Of a DNA stretch of 64,000 bases, positions 12,797 through 26,900 are shown piece after piece (position 1 is the stretch's first letter; each line of letters begins with the position of its first letter). Origin of the DNA: Ichthyophthirius multifiliis (taxonomy: Eukaryota; Ciliophora; Oligohymenophorea; Hymenostomatida); the NCBI RefSeq assembly GCF_000220395.1, contig NW_004085915.1:1-64000 (forward strand), given 5' to 3'. The notes under the pieces are model-generated. The model did no database searches and was not told where the DNA came from. It worked only from the letters and a program-made list of their open reading frames with translations. Both the position numbers and the translations under genes were made by a program.

Positions 12797-13147
12797 TCAT
12801 TATTCTTTTAAATCAAAAATTTTTTATAATAAAACCCACTTTTCTCCATTTTATGCATAGGGTAAACGTTATTAAAATTAATCCATTAAATTTTACCATT
12901 ATTAAACTTTTTAATTATTTTTATCCATTTATTCCATTTTTTCGAAACTGAAATATTCATCGACTTCCATTACCATAAATAAACGAGTTGAAACACGATA
13001 TATTTACATATTTAATACACCTGAATCTTTAATTCCTTTAGTAATTTCAGGCCATATTTTTTTATGATGTTCTTCATACAATTAAATGAGATTTTAATCA
13101 TCTTTAAGATCTAAAGTTAAATAATAAATTCTGTCTTAATTACTCAT
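12797..13147 (-). CDS. RhaM-family sugar mutarotase (L-fucose/L-rhamnose type)
   Basis: Small 116-aa protein of the RhaM/DUF718 dimeric alpha-beta barrel family, which interconverts alpha and beta anomers of L-rhamnose and, in some bacteria, L-fucose. Visible family features are the N-terminal strand with YYLTLDLKDD, the active-site His region EEHHKKIWPEITKGIKDSGV, the strand RLFMVMEVDE, and the C-terminal WQNLMDQFQQRLP...KWVLL. Length is close to the bacterial enzyme (about 104 aa). No intron. It sits tandem with the lactonase and divergently from the aldo-keto reductase (180 bp), so it most likely supplies the pyranose anomer used by the reductase. Confidence 0.88.
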
Positions 13148-13327
13148 TTGTATGTAAATTAATTTTACTTTTCTTTATCTAATATAATTAAACTACAAAT
13201 TAAAAACATATACATATATTTTTTATATTTATTTAAATAAAGATATGTATAAAATTTAAAATATAAATAAATTTTATTTTTTAATAAAATAAAATTTAAT
13301 ATTTTTAGAATTTAAAAATAAAAAACA
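13148..13327. promoter_or_regulatory. Short bidirectional promoter region of sugar-oxidation genes
   Basis: Only 180 bp separate the start codons of the mutarotase (-) and aldo-keto reductase (+). The stretch is almost all A/T with no coding content. By position it must direct transcription both ways, which would couple expression of the two pathway genes. No specific operator is recognisable. Confidence 0.5.
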
Positions 13328-14338
13328 ATGCAAAACTAAATACCAAAATCAAAAATAGATAACACTGAATTAAACATAACAAAAATAGGCTTAGGTTGTG
13401 CATCCATAGGAAATTTATACACACCAATTTCCACTGAATAAGCCTTTTAAGTTATTAATGCTTCAATTTAAAAAGGAATAACATATTTTGACACTGCTCC
13501 TTGGTATGGAACTGGTTTAAGTGAATAAAGATTAGGATTAGCCTTACATAATGCCAATATTGAATATTAAATATCGACAAAAGTGGGCCGTTTTTTAATT
13601 CCAGACGAAGAATTTGAAAAAGATTTGATAATGTAAAAAATATGGCAATAAAGAGCCCCATATAAAGTATAATTTGATTATTAGAAAGATTCAATTTTAA
13701 AATAACATTAAGATAGTTTATTAAGAATGAGCAAAAGTAAAATTGATACATTAATAATTCATGATTTAGAGCCTAATTGTCATAAAGATTAAATAGATTT
13801 TTATTACAAATAACTTTTCGAAGGTTAAAATGCTGGAATAGAGGCTTTAAAATAATTAAAAAAAGAAAAAAAAATCAAAGCTTTTGGAGGAAGTATAAAT
13901 GGTAATAATGATAAAAAATACATAGAAAAATATATTAATGATTTATTAAAAAATGATGCCGATTTTCTTATGATATCGGGAACTCCGACTTTATTAGATT
14001 AAGGATTTTTAGAAATTCCGAATTTTTTTGATATAAATATTATTGTGGCAGCCCCGTATTGTAGTGGTATCTTGGCTGGAAGTAATAATTATTATTATTA
14101 TTCAAAAGCAACAGAATAAATTAATGAAAAAGTGAAAAAAATTAAATAAGTTTGCGAATAATTTAATATTCCAATCTAAGCAGCAGCTTTATAATATCCA
14201 CTTTAGTTTAAAAATGTAAAAGCTGTTATTCCAGGGGCTAAAAGTGAATAAGAAGTTAATCAAAATGTGGAATGTTTTCAAATAAAAATTTAAGATGAGT
14301 TTTGGGAAGAATTAAGAATAAATAAAATAATTCATTGA
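13328..14338 (+). CDS. Aldo-keto reductase, L-fucose/L-galactose (D-threo-aldose) 1-dehydrogenase-like
   Basis: NAD(P)-dependent aldose dehydrogenase of the AKR superfamily, 336 aa, no intron. The catalytic tetrad is intact: Asp55 and Tyr60 in FDTAPWYGTGLSEQRLG, Lys85 in STKVGR, His145 in TLIIHDLEP. The FDTAPWYG...LSEQRLG line is characteristic of the L-galactose/L-fucose/D-threo-aldose dehydrogenase branch rather than of aldose reductases. C-terminal features include APYCSGILAG and VIPGAKSEQEV, the cofactor-phosphate loop region. It would oxidise C1 of the sugar to the 1,5-lactone. Divergent from the mutarotase and next to the lactonase, it completes a three-step route from aldose to aldonate. 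Start ATG preceded by A-rich leader as in neighbouring genes. Confidence 0.88.
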
Positions 14339-15015
14339 AAAAATATTTTAAAATTCATTATATTAATTTGTTATAAAATTGACTTTTTATAAAATTCAAT
14401 ATCTTTTTATTGTGATTATTTTTTAATTATAGTTATTTATTTATTATAAAATAAAAAAATATTATGTTTTATATTTATTTATTTTAAATATAATTTATAT
14501 AAAATTGAATTATTTAATATAAAGAATAAAAAACTATATTTATAAAAATTAAATGATAAAGCAATATTTTATAATAATAGTTTTTATATAATAAAAAATA
14601 TCAAAATTAAACATATTCTTACTAATATCTTTTCAAATTATTATTTTGATAATAAATATGAAAGTTTGTTACAAGAAAATAAGTTTTTTCAAAATCAAAT
14701 AATTAAAAATTAAAAAATATTGAAGTCATAAGATAAATAATTATAAGAAACAAAAGATAATTAGTTAATTAAATTTTTAATACTAAAAGTATTTTAACCT
14801 ATATTTAATTTATAATATTATTTATAAAAAAAAAATTGTAGTATAAAAATATTTATTTAGATATTAATAAAAATCATTCTTTTACATAATTAAATATTTT
14901 TAAAATAATATTTATATTTAAAATAATTCGATAATATTAAGTTATGTACTTAATTGGATTTCTAATATGAAATAGATATAAATATTTTTAATTATATTAA
15001 TAATAATAAATAAAT
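14339..15015. other. AT-rich intergenic, possible gene remnant
   Basis: Convergent spacer. Between about 14550 and 14850 one plus-strand frame reads as a short Gln/Lys-rich coil (YESLLQENKFFQNQIIKNQ) without a clear start, intron structure or stop. It may be a gene fragment or chance. The rest is non-coding A/T. Confidence 0.35.
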
Positions 15016-17471
15016 TCAAAACTTTGACTCTTTCGTTTATCCTAAAAATAAATTTTTGTCGTTTGCCCTTAGACCTCTAATAGCAAGCTTAAATGGCACT
15101 TTAAAATCCCCTTCTTATCTAAGCAAACTTTGAATAATTTAAACGGGCTCATAATAAGCTCCTCCTTAATTAATAAATTCTGTTTTTTATTTATCACCAA
15201 TATTATGTTATTTATCTGCTACCTTAAATTCTTTTACCCATTCTTTTCGTTACTTTTTGCCTAATTATTCATTTAGTTTTTTTTGTTCTTCATCTAATTT
15301 TTTTTAAAGTATTTTTTATTCATTTACTATAGTTTCTTTAGGTCTACTATCATGTTAAGACATTCCATATCTATTAGGCAAAGGATCACATTTAAACCTT
15401 GTCTTATATAATAATAAAAAAAATTATATAAATTATTTTTAATATATATTAACTATATATGGTGGTTAGAATTTATCATAAACAAACTCATCCCTTATAA
15501 TTTATTTGTAAAAATCTTTATATGGATCTGTTTTATTATCTTATTTTGCTAATTTTTATTTCAAAGACGTGCAATTTTCCAGCTTAAAAGTTGTTGTGAA
15601 AATATTATTATCTACTTCCATTTCTTGATTAGTAATAACTTAATTTACCTAGTATTTTCTAGTAAAAAAATTCTTATCAAAAATATCATAAGGATAAAAA
15701 GAAGAGTTTTCTTTTAAAGTTTTGCTAAATTTAAATTAACTTTAAGTCTAAATCTTTTTCTTAAATTTTCTAGAAGAAGTTTATTATTATTAGCCAAGTA
15801 ATTATTATTTTTTTAACTCTTTCTCTTATATTAATTAGCTTGCTTTGAAATTAAAATTCTCAGGGACATATAATAATATCGGATTTTTAGGTACTTTTTT
15901 ATATTTTTGAGGGTCAATAGATAACCTATGTGCTTCTTTGAAATAATTTTTTGTATCAAAATTTATAATTGGTTATTATTACTATTCTTCTTATTTGAAT
16001 TTTATATTTATAACTTTTTCAAACGGTTCTATTTCCTTTTAATTATTTTTTTCATTCATTTTTGCTGATTCTGTTATATAATTTGTATTATGGATTGTTA
16101 ATCCTGCTTCTGGTTTACATTAACTTATATATGAACATTTTAATTAGTCACTTATTTTGAGCTTTAAAAAATAAATATATATATTAATTTTTTATTTTAT
16201 TTTACAGTAGAATTATAAACGGAAGTTTATGGATAAAAAGTTTATATTTATTTTCGTTTTTGATATAAGTCGAAAACAGGTTAAATTTTAATTTTAGGCA
16301 GATCGTGCTTTTTAGGAAGGTTTTCTCCTGCTTTTTCTAAAAGAATAACCCAATAATTTCTATAAGGTTTAGGATTTTCTATCCAATCATGATTATTATT
16401 AATTTTATAATGTAGCTATACTATATAAGTAATAATATTAAAAACATAGTTAATGAAGAAAATAATTATTTTTTACCTGCCATCCATATTTCGTTAACAG
16501 ATATAGGGTCCTAATATTAATAATCAAATGTAACTCTTCTTGTTTTTGCTGCATCATTAAACATTTCTTAATAAATCTATTTATTTTATTATTTTATTTT
16601 TTAAATATTTATTTATATATTATATGACATTTTCAGGAAAAAAAATATAATTTTTATGAGAGAATTTTATTATATCTTCGACTGTTATTTTACCGTCATT
16701 ATTTGAATCAATAAGTTCAACTAAATTAACAATACTGTTTCTTGGTATTTAGGTTGTTTTGAAAATTTTCTCTTAGTATTTAGAAGGAATCAGTGATAAA
16801 TTAAGCCTATCTCTTCTATGAGATTATAATAAAGTATTACTATTAATCGATTTTATAATATTACAATTATTATCATAAATCAAATTAATATAAATATCAA
16901 ATACTTTATCTTCTTTATGATTAATATATGCATATATTGTATTATATTAATTGCTTAATAAACCTAATTATTAATGCTAATAAAAGTCATATTATATCTT
17001 TATATTATTAGAGTCTTATTATTATGAATGCAAAAGTAAGTATTCTTCAACAAGAATCAATATAATTATTTAGTCGGAATTTAAAAAATTAATATTTTTT
17101 ATTTTATAACTTACAAAATTTTAATATTATCCTTAAAGAAAAATTTCTTGATTTAACATTTAATGCTTATTTTTTTCTATAAACTCTATATTTTTAGCTG
17201 AATCATAGTCAAAAGCAGAAAAATATTCAGTTTTATGCATATTTAGGTAATTAATAAAATCTTAAATTATTTCTTAATTATTTATTTGTGATAATTTATT
17301 TAATTCCGAATAATTTAATGTCAGGGATTCGTCGAGTGATTATAATTAGGAAATTAAAGAGGATATAATTGGGAGAGGAGAATATCTAAAGTTATTTATT
17401 CGTTATACTAATTCAAGTTCTTTTTCAATATTAGGGAATTATGAAATATATGATTGGTTTTGTTAACTCAT
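15016..17471 (-). CDS. EF-hand domain protein, ciliate conserved hypothetical
   Basis: Five exons, introns at 16577-16628 (52 nt), 16421-16476 (56), 16162-16205 (44) and 15403-15453 (51); the spliced length is an exact multiple of three and encodes 750 aa. A canonical EF-hand loop, DSNNDGKITVED preceded by IVNLVELI, lies around residue 255-270, implying Ca2+ binding. Downstream come MFNDAAKTRR, NEIWMAVQLHYKINN and a basic, proline-containing region. The C-terminus has a charged coil (KKLDEEQKKLNEQ) and a conserved-looking block GGAYYEPVQIIQSLL. I do not recognise the family; the EF-hand plus Tyr/Pro-rich tail is reminiscent of axonemal proteins, which is inference only. Start ATG 17469-17471, stop TGA 15016-15018. 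Confidence 0.75.
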
Positions 17472-17714
17472 TTTACTATAAAATATATATATTAAATAGG
17501 AAATTCTAAAGCTTATATTTTTTTTAAGTTTTACTTTTTTTAATTTATATATTTATTCAAAAAAAAAATACGGAATGTTTCTTTTAAAATTTAATATTAT
17601 AAAATATAACAAGTTTAATTTTTTTGAATAAATTGATTGATAAATTTTATTATTTATTTTAAAAAAATAAAATAAAAAAATATAATATTTTTTCTTCTAT
17701 TAGCTAACAAAAAT

Positions 17715-20685
17715 TCATCCTCTAAATGTTTTTTCGAAATCCTATCCTGTTTAAGGACATACACATAACGACTATCCATTATTAACACACTTATAATCCA
17801 CAACTACTCCGTTAGGATATACGCATATATTTTTATCCCCAATAGATTTATGGCAGACAATACATTTCTTTTCATCTGTAATCCTTACATAAGCTTATTT
17901 AGCTTTAATTAAATCACATATAACATTCTAAGTATCCATATCACTTAAATTTTTAGCGACTTTCATTTACCTTCTTTAATGTAAAGAATGAGAAATAATT
18001 TAAGTTAAACAACTATATAATCCGTCTTCATTTTTCTAAGAATCCTCACATAAAATCCAATCATCAGGAATGCTATTCAAAACAGTAAGTGAATCTAATT
18101 AAGGATGAGTAGCATATTTTTTAATAAAAAGGTTCAACATATTTTCAAATGTTGATTTTAACTCTATATATTTATATTTGTCAGGATCTCCTTCTTTATT
18201 TGCTCTTTCTTTTAACTGTTTTAAATATTTAAGATATATTGAAAACAATTTTGTTAGTAATTTATCGGTATGACCTGCGCAATATTCCTCAGCCCATTCG
18301 AACTCTTTCAAAATTACTAATTTTTAAAGTGCTTCATCATGTCTTTTTTCCTTTCCATATAAATAAATTTCCTCCTAAATAAGCCAACTATCCTTAACTT
18401 TTTCCAGCAAAACATTAGCTGAATACTTAGCATTAGAATCCTTCAAAAACTTATTTAATTATTTGTAAACTTTAGATATTTATTCATTGCTAGTCAATTA
18501 TGTTTTAGCCTGTATAGTTTTTGTTTCATAAGGGATAGATTTAAAAAGAGTTTCTATATACATAGTACCTAATTAGGTGTGGAATCTTCTTTCTTCTATT
18601 TTTCTTTCATTTACTAGGATTTCTAAATATTACTCTTTTAATCTTTCAGCTTAGGATTGCTCGTTTTTGCTATAAACTCGATCACTTATGTATAATAAAA
18701 CTATATCTGGAGATAGAATATTTTCAGAAACATTCTAAAATAGTGTTTTTGCATGAACAGGATTTTTTCTTAATATCCATGTTAAATATTCTAAAATAGT
18801 TTTACTTTTTTTTTTAAAATATTATTTTTATAAAAATATATACCTTTCTTCACATTTTTAAAGTATTTTAATTGATTCTGTACATGCCATTTCTACTTAT
18901 TTAGGCTAATCTGATTGACCTATTTCTTTCCATTTTTCAAGCGCTTCATGAATTCTATCAAATTTAGCATAAAATGCAGCAATAATTTAAGGATAGTTAC
19001 TAACTATTTCCTAATCTTTATTAATCACATCATTAAGATCCATAAAGAATCCTTTACAATGAACCGGTCTTTCACTATTAAAAATATCAATTAGTTAGTT
19101 AAACTTTTTATAATCAATATACAATTTAATAAGACAAAAATCAATTAACTCTAGTACGTTTTGCAATGTTAATTCATTTTCTTTTTCCTATTTATTAGGT
19201 GAAAATTAAGAATAAGCAAATTTTTATTTTTCCTTAATTTTTTCTTTTAATTATGGTACATTATACCTGCTCCTTTTTTCTTCCAAAACAGAAATTCCCA
19301 TTTAAATTCCTTCTTTTTCCAATTAATCGAATTTCGCCTTATCTTCAACCCTTCCCCAACTTTCAATTAAAGCCCTAAAACTTTTGGTTGACTTTATTTT
19401 ATCACTCATCATTATAGGGACGCAACCTTTAAAAAGGGCAACTAATTCTCTAATATCAAATTCGCTTTTGATAAATTTTTCTTAAGCTTCCTTAAAGTTT
19501 AATTGTAAAAGTAAACTCCAACCAGCATCGACGTTTAGTTTATCTTATTTTTCTTTAAATAAAGGATCATCTTTTGTTACCTATTATTCAAAGACTAACT
19601 AAGCTTCTTATATTCTACCTTGCTTTAAACAATCAGCTATTCTTTAATCATATGGAACTTCTTCAAATAAATAAACTTACTAACTACTTGTAGCAATAAA
19701 AAGAAGATTATTAGCAATATTAACTGCTTTTATATTTATTTAGAATTCCTGTATTTTTCTAGAGTCTATCATATTATATATTTGTAGCATTCCTTCATAA
19801 AGCAAAAGTAAGTATGGCTTCTAAGATAAAGCTTAAATACAAGGCTTATTTTAAATTTCTGTAATTGAACTCTTCATTTTTACTTGTCCATCTTTCTAAA
19901 AGAATTTTTTTTAATAAAACGCATTTATATATTTTTTTAATTACCCCAATAAATATACCAACATTGTAAGGAACTGTCAAAGCAAATAATTCATCTCTGT
20001 CTGTAACTTTTATTAGAGGATTAGTAGGAGCTTATAAACAGTCTAAAACCACCGAATTAAGTCCTTACTTTAAGTTAATATATTAATATTCTTTTTTTTA
20101 AATCCCTTTTAATTTTTTTTAAAATTATAATTCAATTATTTTTTTCAAATATATTTAATTATTTTTACCGTAATAAATCAAATTTCCTGTAAAAGCCATA
20201 GTAAAAGGAGTTTCTGAAATATTAATTTAATATTTTTCTGTAAAAACTTCAGAATTATTAATATCGAATTAAATAACAGATAATTTATGATTTCCTTTTT
20301 TTAAAGAAACAAGAATTTCATTTACATGCTTATTTGATTCATTTGTTACAAAACTATTTACATTTTTTTATATTATTATTTTCTTACATTCCAAGGTTTA
20401 TGAATCTACTAAATGTAATTATTCATTCGCTAAAACTATTAAATATTTTCCAAATAGCTATGCTTTTATATGGTCTATTTTCGTTTTCACAATTTGTTAT
20501 TGTATACTTATGGTTTAATTAAGAAAGTCTTTTTCTTTTTTATCAAGCTAATATTTTACAATTGTGCCTTTTTCATCACCAATATAAAGTGAATTATTAA
20601 AGTATTCCATACAATTAATAACATTTTTTATATTAATGAATTTTAATTACTTATATACTTCTTCAGATTATTATTTTTGTTGCAT
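17715..20685 (-). CDS. VPS39/VAM6/TGFBRAP1-family vesicle-tethering subunit
   Basis: About 931 aa subunit of the HOPS/CORVET endolysosomal tethering complexes, which bridge Rab-bearing membranes. An N-terminal CNH (citron homology) beta-propeller is visible: VINCMEYFNNSLYIGDEKG, NEILVSLKKGNHKLSVIQFD and further blades. The middle is a helical solenoid with family motifs YLTWILRKNP and DEALQKLVILKEFEWAEEYC. The C-terminus has the Vps39-type CIVCHKSIGDKNICVYPNG element. Introns: 20106-20168 (63 nt), 19896-19944 (49) and 18791-18853 (63, with a GTG donor; a GTA donor 10 nt further in would break the frame). With these the length is an exact multiple of three. VPS39 versus VPS3/TGFBRAP1 is not resolved; the YLTWIL region leans to TGFBRAP1. 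Confidence 0.85.
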
Positions 20686-20945
20686 TTTTTTTTTAAATCT
20701 ATATAATATAAAAAATTAAAATAAAATATATTTATCTAATTTATTTAATATCTAAATATTTTTGAAATTTATAAAAAAATAGATTTTTTGTTTTATTTAA
20801 TCAAAAAAATAAAATAAAAATTAATGATTATCAATTTTAAAATTTATATTTATTTTATTATAATAAAATTATATTTTTTTAAAAAAAATTAATTTATTCT
20901 GTTCAAACTTTTTAATGATTATTTTTACTTTTTGACTAATTACAA

Positions 20946-23900
20946 TCATTTTTTATTAAAATTTTAACTTAAATCATCGTCAAAAAAAGTAATTTATTTT
21001 TAAGTGTTAATATTTTCAATTAAAGATAAAGCATTTTCTTATAATTATTTTTTATTTGTACTTTCAATTTTGTTTAATTTTAAGCTTTCACTTTTTATAA
21101 AATTTATAACATTCTTATCTTTTTTACTGATTAAATTTAAACCACTATTTTTGCCAGATTATATTTAAATATCGAAAGCCTCTTGATTTTATGTAATTTA
21201 GTTATCCTAATCATTTTCAGTATTATTTTGAAAGTTATATTTATTTGATTTATATTTACTTAGTATTAATTATTAATTTTAATTATTTTATTGATATTCT
21301 TATTATTATTCTAGAATAATATCAATCATATTTTAATCCTAATTTTTAGCCGTATCAATTATTTTCATATTAGAAGTTTATTATTAATTTTAAGCAAGTA
21401 AATTTTAGGCTACTTTATTAAAAGATTTAAATCTTTATTATTAAGTACTTGTTCTCCTGTTATTTTTTTCTAAAAACTGATTAAAATTTTATTTTTAACA
21501 TTGCAAAGTTACTTCATTTAAATTTCTACTTAATTTTTTCCATCTTAACAGAACCTTAATATTATTTTTTTTATCAATATATTTTTTAAAGTTACACAGT
21601 TTAGCCAAAAATTAAACTTTTTATACTATTTCATTAATTTTATCCATACTATCCTTTATAAACTTCATTTTGTATTTAATTATCATAAAAAGTAATACCA
21701 AAAAAGTAAAACTATGAATAATCAGTATTATAATACTACAAACTTGAGAAACAATATCCTAAAACTCAAACTCTCTTAATATACAGCTAAAAGTAAGCTA
21801 ACAAATAAGTGAAGCAATAATGTATTTTTCCACTTTATTTTGATGTAAAGTTTTATATGGTTATCTCAAAACAATATAAATGAAATAAATAAATAAAGTT
21901 ATAAATATCAAAGCTGTTTATGTTAATTAATAATCACTAATTACATTAGAAAAAAGTACTACATAAGTTTTCATATGTATTTTTTTTATTTCCCAGTCTA
22001 CAGAGCTTTTCTTATATTCCGAGTAAAGAAACCCATATTTATACATAGTTATTATATTTTCATGATTTTTTATTTTTTTTAATTAATAAGTATTAAAAAA
22101 AGGAATACCAATTACCCAAATAAAAAATCCAATTAAATTTGCAATAAGGACAATATTATGTTCGAACTCGTAACATTTTATAGTCAAATCTGCCTTTACG
22201 TATTTTATTCCACCGATTTCTCTACAAGACATAGTTTAAATGAAATATTAAATTAAATTTGGTTAAAATAACAAAAAGCACACTTATAATATAATAATAA
22301 GTTTTTATTTTATTTAAAACAATAATTATTCTCTTTTACGAATTAAAACAAAATAAATCAAAAACAAGAAACTCATCCAGAAATAAACAATAATAGGTAA
22401 GAGTAACGTCAAAATAGCTTTAGTTAAAAGTTTATATTAGAAAGTAAAAATTTAACAATCATTAGCATTATTTAAGTTATCAACAGGTTCGCCTAGAAAA
22501 TTCGTAAACTCAAAAATAGGAAGAGATAATTTATATTTAATTGCATTAGTCTAAAGTAATATATAATTCAATAAAAACTTTATATAAACACTCGAATAAT
22601 CCTTCTTTACACTTGTACCAAAACTAAGCATTCCCATTTTTCTAATATAATTAACAGTAGCACTTTTTTAAGACATTTCCACGAACATATTCATAGTAGT
22701 TATTAGTTAGAAATTTATCAAAATAAACAAACCTAATAGTCTCAAATAAGTCTTTGAAAATTCATCACAAGGTGCACAACTTAATTTTCCAATTTTCGAA
22801 TACGATATACCCCATTTTTCACCTTTTATATATATATACATATATATTTATTTAATTTATAAATATTTATATTACCTAAACTATCACATTCTTCACATAA
22901 AGGACCAATATGACCTTTTTAACACATGACCTCCTTAGTTTTTAAGGATATACAATTTTATGCCTTATTTTCACAAAAAACTATCAAATCTGAATCATTG
23001 TTAAGTCTCCAATAGCCATCTTTCAAAATTATAGTATTGTTAGCGCATTCTAAAGCCTTTTCAAAAGGACAATTTTTACATTCTAGTTAAAAATCAATTT
23101 ATGGTTGTATAAGCGAATATTATCCTTAAGGGCATTGATAACATAGTTTTTTATCATTTAATGCATTTTAGTAAATTTCTCCTTTAATACATAGTCTGAA
23201 TTTAAATTAAATTTTAACAATAAACTATTGTGTTACTATAGACTATAATAATTTTTTATCTTGACTTTAATTTAGTAAATAAAAAGGAACTTAATAATTT
23301 TCATTAGTTAAAATTCTTAATAAGCTTTCTCTTCCTGGCACTGATATTATATTAAAGTTTGAAAGCATTAAATTAGAATCATCCCAATTAGTATTTTCGA
23401 TAAAGTTTTTTTAAGAATTTCCATCTATAATTGCATTGTTATCCTCAGGCACAATTTTCAAAAACATTTATTGTATTTCTTACAGTATAGAACTTGGGAA
23501 ATTCATATTATTTAAAATTTTTTCCTTGTTTATTTTAATTTTTTTATTTTCTTCGTCAAAAACTTAAATTCTTAAATTTAACCCTCCTCCACTTTTAAAG
23601 TCGATAATCTCAAAAAAACCAAAGCTTTTTTCCATATCATTATATTAATTGTCTATTGCTTTTATATCATAAACAGATATTTTGTATAAATAAGAACCAT
23701 AGTTATCACCATATATTAAAGCTGTATTATTTGAAAATCGAATATCTAAATATTCTTTATTATATAGTTAAATCACAAATTAAGGGACTATTTATCTATA
23801 TCTCAACCCTCCCCCTATAGATGCTTAATTATTTAAAAATTTTGTTTTTCCATTTTCAAATCACATTTATTTAAATATAAACCTCCTCCACTTCCAAATG

Positions 23901-26900
23901 CTATATTTCCATCAAAAATAGAATTAATTATTGTATTAATGCTTCCTATTTTACAATTAGATAAATAAATTGCTCCTCCGTTTTTTGCATTGTTTTTGAT
24001 TAAATTTGACCCTTAAATTAACGTTTTAAAGCAATTTCTTATATAAAGGGCATTTCCATTGCATATTAGACATTTATTGTCTTTAGTAGTCAAATTTTCT
24101 ATCTATATGTCATCTGCTTATATATATATTAAAGAATATTAAGAATCATTTTATTCCAATTTTGTATTTTTTAAAGAAATAAAAGAATTTTTCAATATTT
24201 ATAATAGATTATCTGAACTTAAATAATCAACAAGTTTTATAATAGATATTTCAATACATTTTTAAAAAAATAGATTTTCCATGAATGTTTTTTCAATTTT
24301 TTGTAAATAGATAACATGTCCAGTCATTTAATCAAAATAATCTTCATTTAAATCAAAATTTTATGCATTCGATTCTAATAAAATTCTAGAAGCTTAATTA
24401 GTCTATTTTAAATTTTTTCTTTATAAATTATTTATTTTGAAATTATCTATATTCAATTATTTACATTCTTTTATATTTATTAAAAATTACTAATCTAAAT
24501 CAATATTAGAGTCTATAATTTAAATATCTCCAATAGAAACTTTTTCTGAATTTTAAATAGAAATTAATAAAGAATCAACAAAAGAACAATTAATAATTTT
24601 CAAAAAATTAATTGATATTTTATTAATATTCGTAAATTCAAATAGAACAGAATTTTTTAAATTTAAATTTAAAAGTTAAAAATCATTAATTTTTATATTC
24701 TAATGATTAATAAAAGCAATGTTTATTTTATCTAAATTTTAATCCTATATTAATATTTAATTAAAAATTGCATATTATACTTACTCATTAAATAATATTT
24801 CTAAATTATGACTTTCTTTATCAAATTAAAACTCGAAATTTTCAAGAACAAATTAATTTAATTTGATTTTTTAAAAAGTTAAACTATTAACTTTAATTTA
24901 TTGTTTTTTTTCTTTATTTTTAGGTGTATATAAAATCTAGGCATTTTAATTAAATTTATCGTTAAATTCTTGCAAAAAAGGTAATTAGTTGACATTATCA
25001 TCTATTTGAATATTTATGTAATAAATTATATTTTTTTAAATATCTAGATTATCTATTTAGGTTTTAAGTTCAATATCATTACTTACTGGTTCGCTTAAAA
25101 AAGTACATTAATTATTAAAGCTTATCAAATTATTAAATAAACCTTCTTAGCCAACGCCAAATATTTTCAAAGTGTTAGACTTCTCCTATTAAAAAAATAC
25201 AAAATAAAAAATATAAAAAAAATATATACATCAAACTCAGATTTATATATTTTAGGTTCTGTTATTTTTATAGTTTTTATAAATTTTTTTTTGGAAAAGT
25301 CATAAACATTAATTTAATCAAGTTAGGATATTAAAAGTATGTTATCATTTATTTAATTAACTTCCAATATTTAATTACAAATATATGGCTTTCTGAAATA
25401 ATGGCTAAACTCTAAATTGCTTCTTAAATGAAAGTTTACTTAAAACTAAGAATATATCATTAAATAATTTTGATATATCCCAAACCTAATTTATTAATTA
25501 TTATTACACCCGATTTTATTGGCATTTAATATGTTTTAAAATGAAAAATATAAAACATAATCTAAATATAAGCAATGCACATAAAAGCGGTCAAATTATT
25601 CATCAAAAAATACTCTTTCGGCAATCGAATCTTTACTAACTTAAACAGAAAATATATATTTATTTTTCAAATTAAAATCATTATCATATTCATAAATTCC
25701 ATTTTAATCAACAATAAAAATATTTCCGTTTTTATGAATATACAAATCAATAATAAAAACTAATTAATCGACTAAATTTTTCAAAATCTACCCTTCAGTA
25801 TTTATTATTTTTTATTATAAAGATTTATCCAATAGCAAAAATAAGTTATTTTTTAAAAATTTAATCTAGTAAATATACTAATTTTAATTATATATTGATA
25901 TTTTTATATTTTTTGTAATATCATCTATACTTTAGTTTAAATTTATCTTGAATAGTTAATTTAAATTATTTCCATAAATAAAAACTCCTTCCTAAATTTA
26001 CAAATAAACTCTAATTGTAACATTTTCTTAAATAATTACAGCAAAACTATTAACATTCAAAAGTAAAAAGCTTTCTTAAGCAAAAATCAAACAATATTAT
26101 TAAAACTAGAACATTTATTTCATACTAGAATTTAATTTCATTATATATGTTTGCTTAAAATCAGCTAATAGCCAAATATAATTCAATAAATCGCAATAAA
26201 GAACTCCCTCTTTTTAATTAGTTTATTTAATTTATATTGATTAATATTAATTAACTTTTATTTTTTAAATTCCGAATAATTATTTTCCTATAAAACTATA
26301 TAAATTCCACTTCATTAATTTAGTATCATCATATATGATTATCTAATTTAACTATCTATCTATATTTATGCTAATTGGTAAATTATTTGTAAAAGCCTAG
26401 TTATATATATCTAATTCAAGTTTTTATTGAACTATGTCCTAAGCATCTGATTCATTTAAATTGATTTTATAAAATTATCCCTTTGTATTATACACATAAA
26501 ATACTTATTCTTCATCATCATAAAAAATGCCTTCTAACCTCAGTGTAGATAAATTAATAGTTTTTTAAATACTTTACATTTCAAAATCATATATTATTAA
26601 TTATCCTTATTAAGTGGATAAGCTTGAAACTATAAGAAATTACTTTTTATTTAAGAATATGCAATTTTGAAATATTTGTGTTCTGAATATTATAAGCTTT
26701 TTTAATATTCAACTTTTCGTCAACAGAATAAATAAATTATTAACAAACTATTAATATCTAATTTTAGCTATTCTCTTCGTTAAACTTTACATTCAAAATA
26801 TCAATTATTGTGTTAACTATTTAGTTATTATCTCCAATAATTAACCCATTAGTAGTATAAAGTTAATTTTTAACAAAATTATTGATTTTTGTTTATATGA

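Noticed and set aside
13455-13751. 98-aa minus-strand standard-code ORF
   Set aside because: Lies antisense inside the aldo-keto reductase gene, whose catalytic residues are read on the plus strand; the antisense peptide is only Phe/Leu/Tyr-rich background.
14530-14850. Short Gln/Lys coil on the plus strand
   Set aside because: No supported start, intron or stop; too weak for a CDS call.
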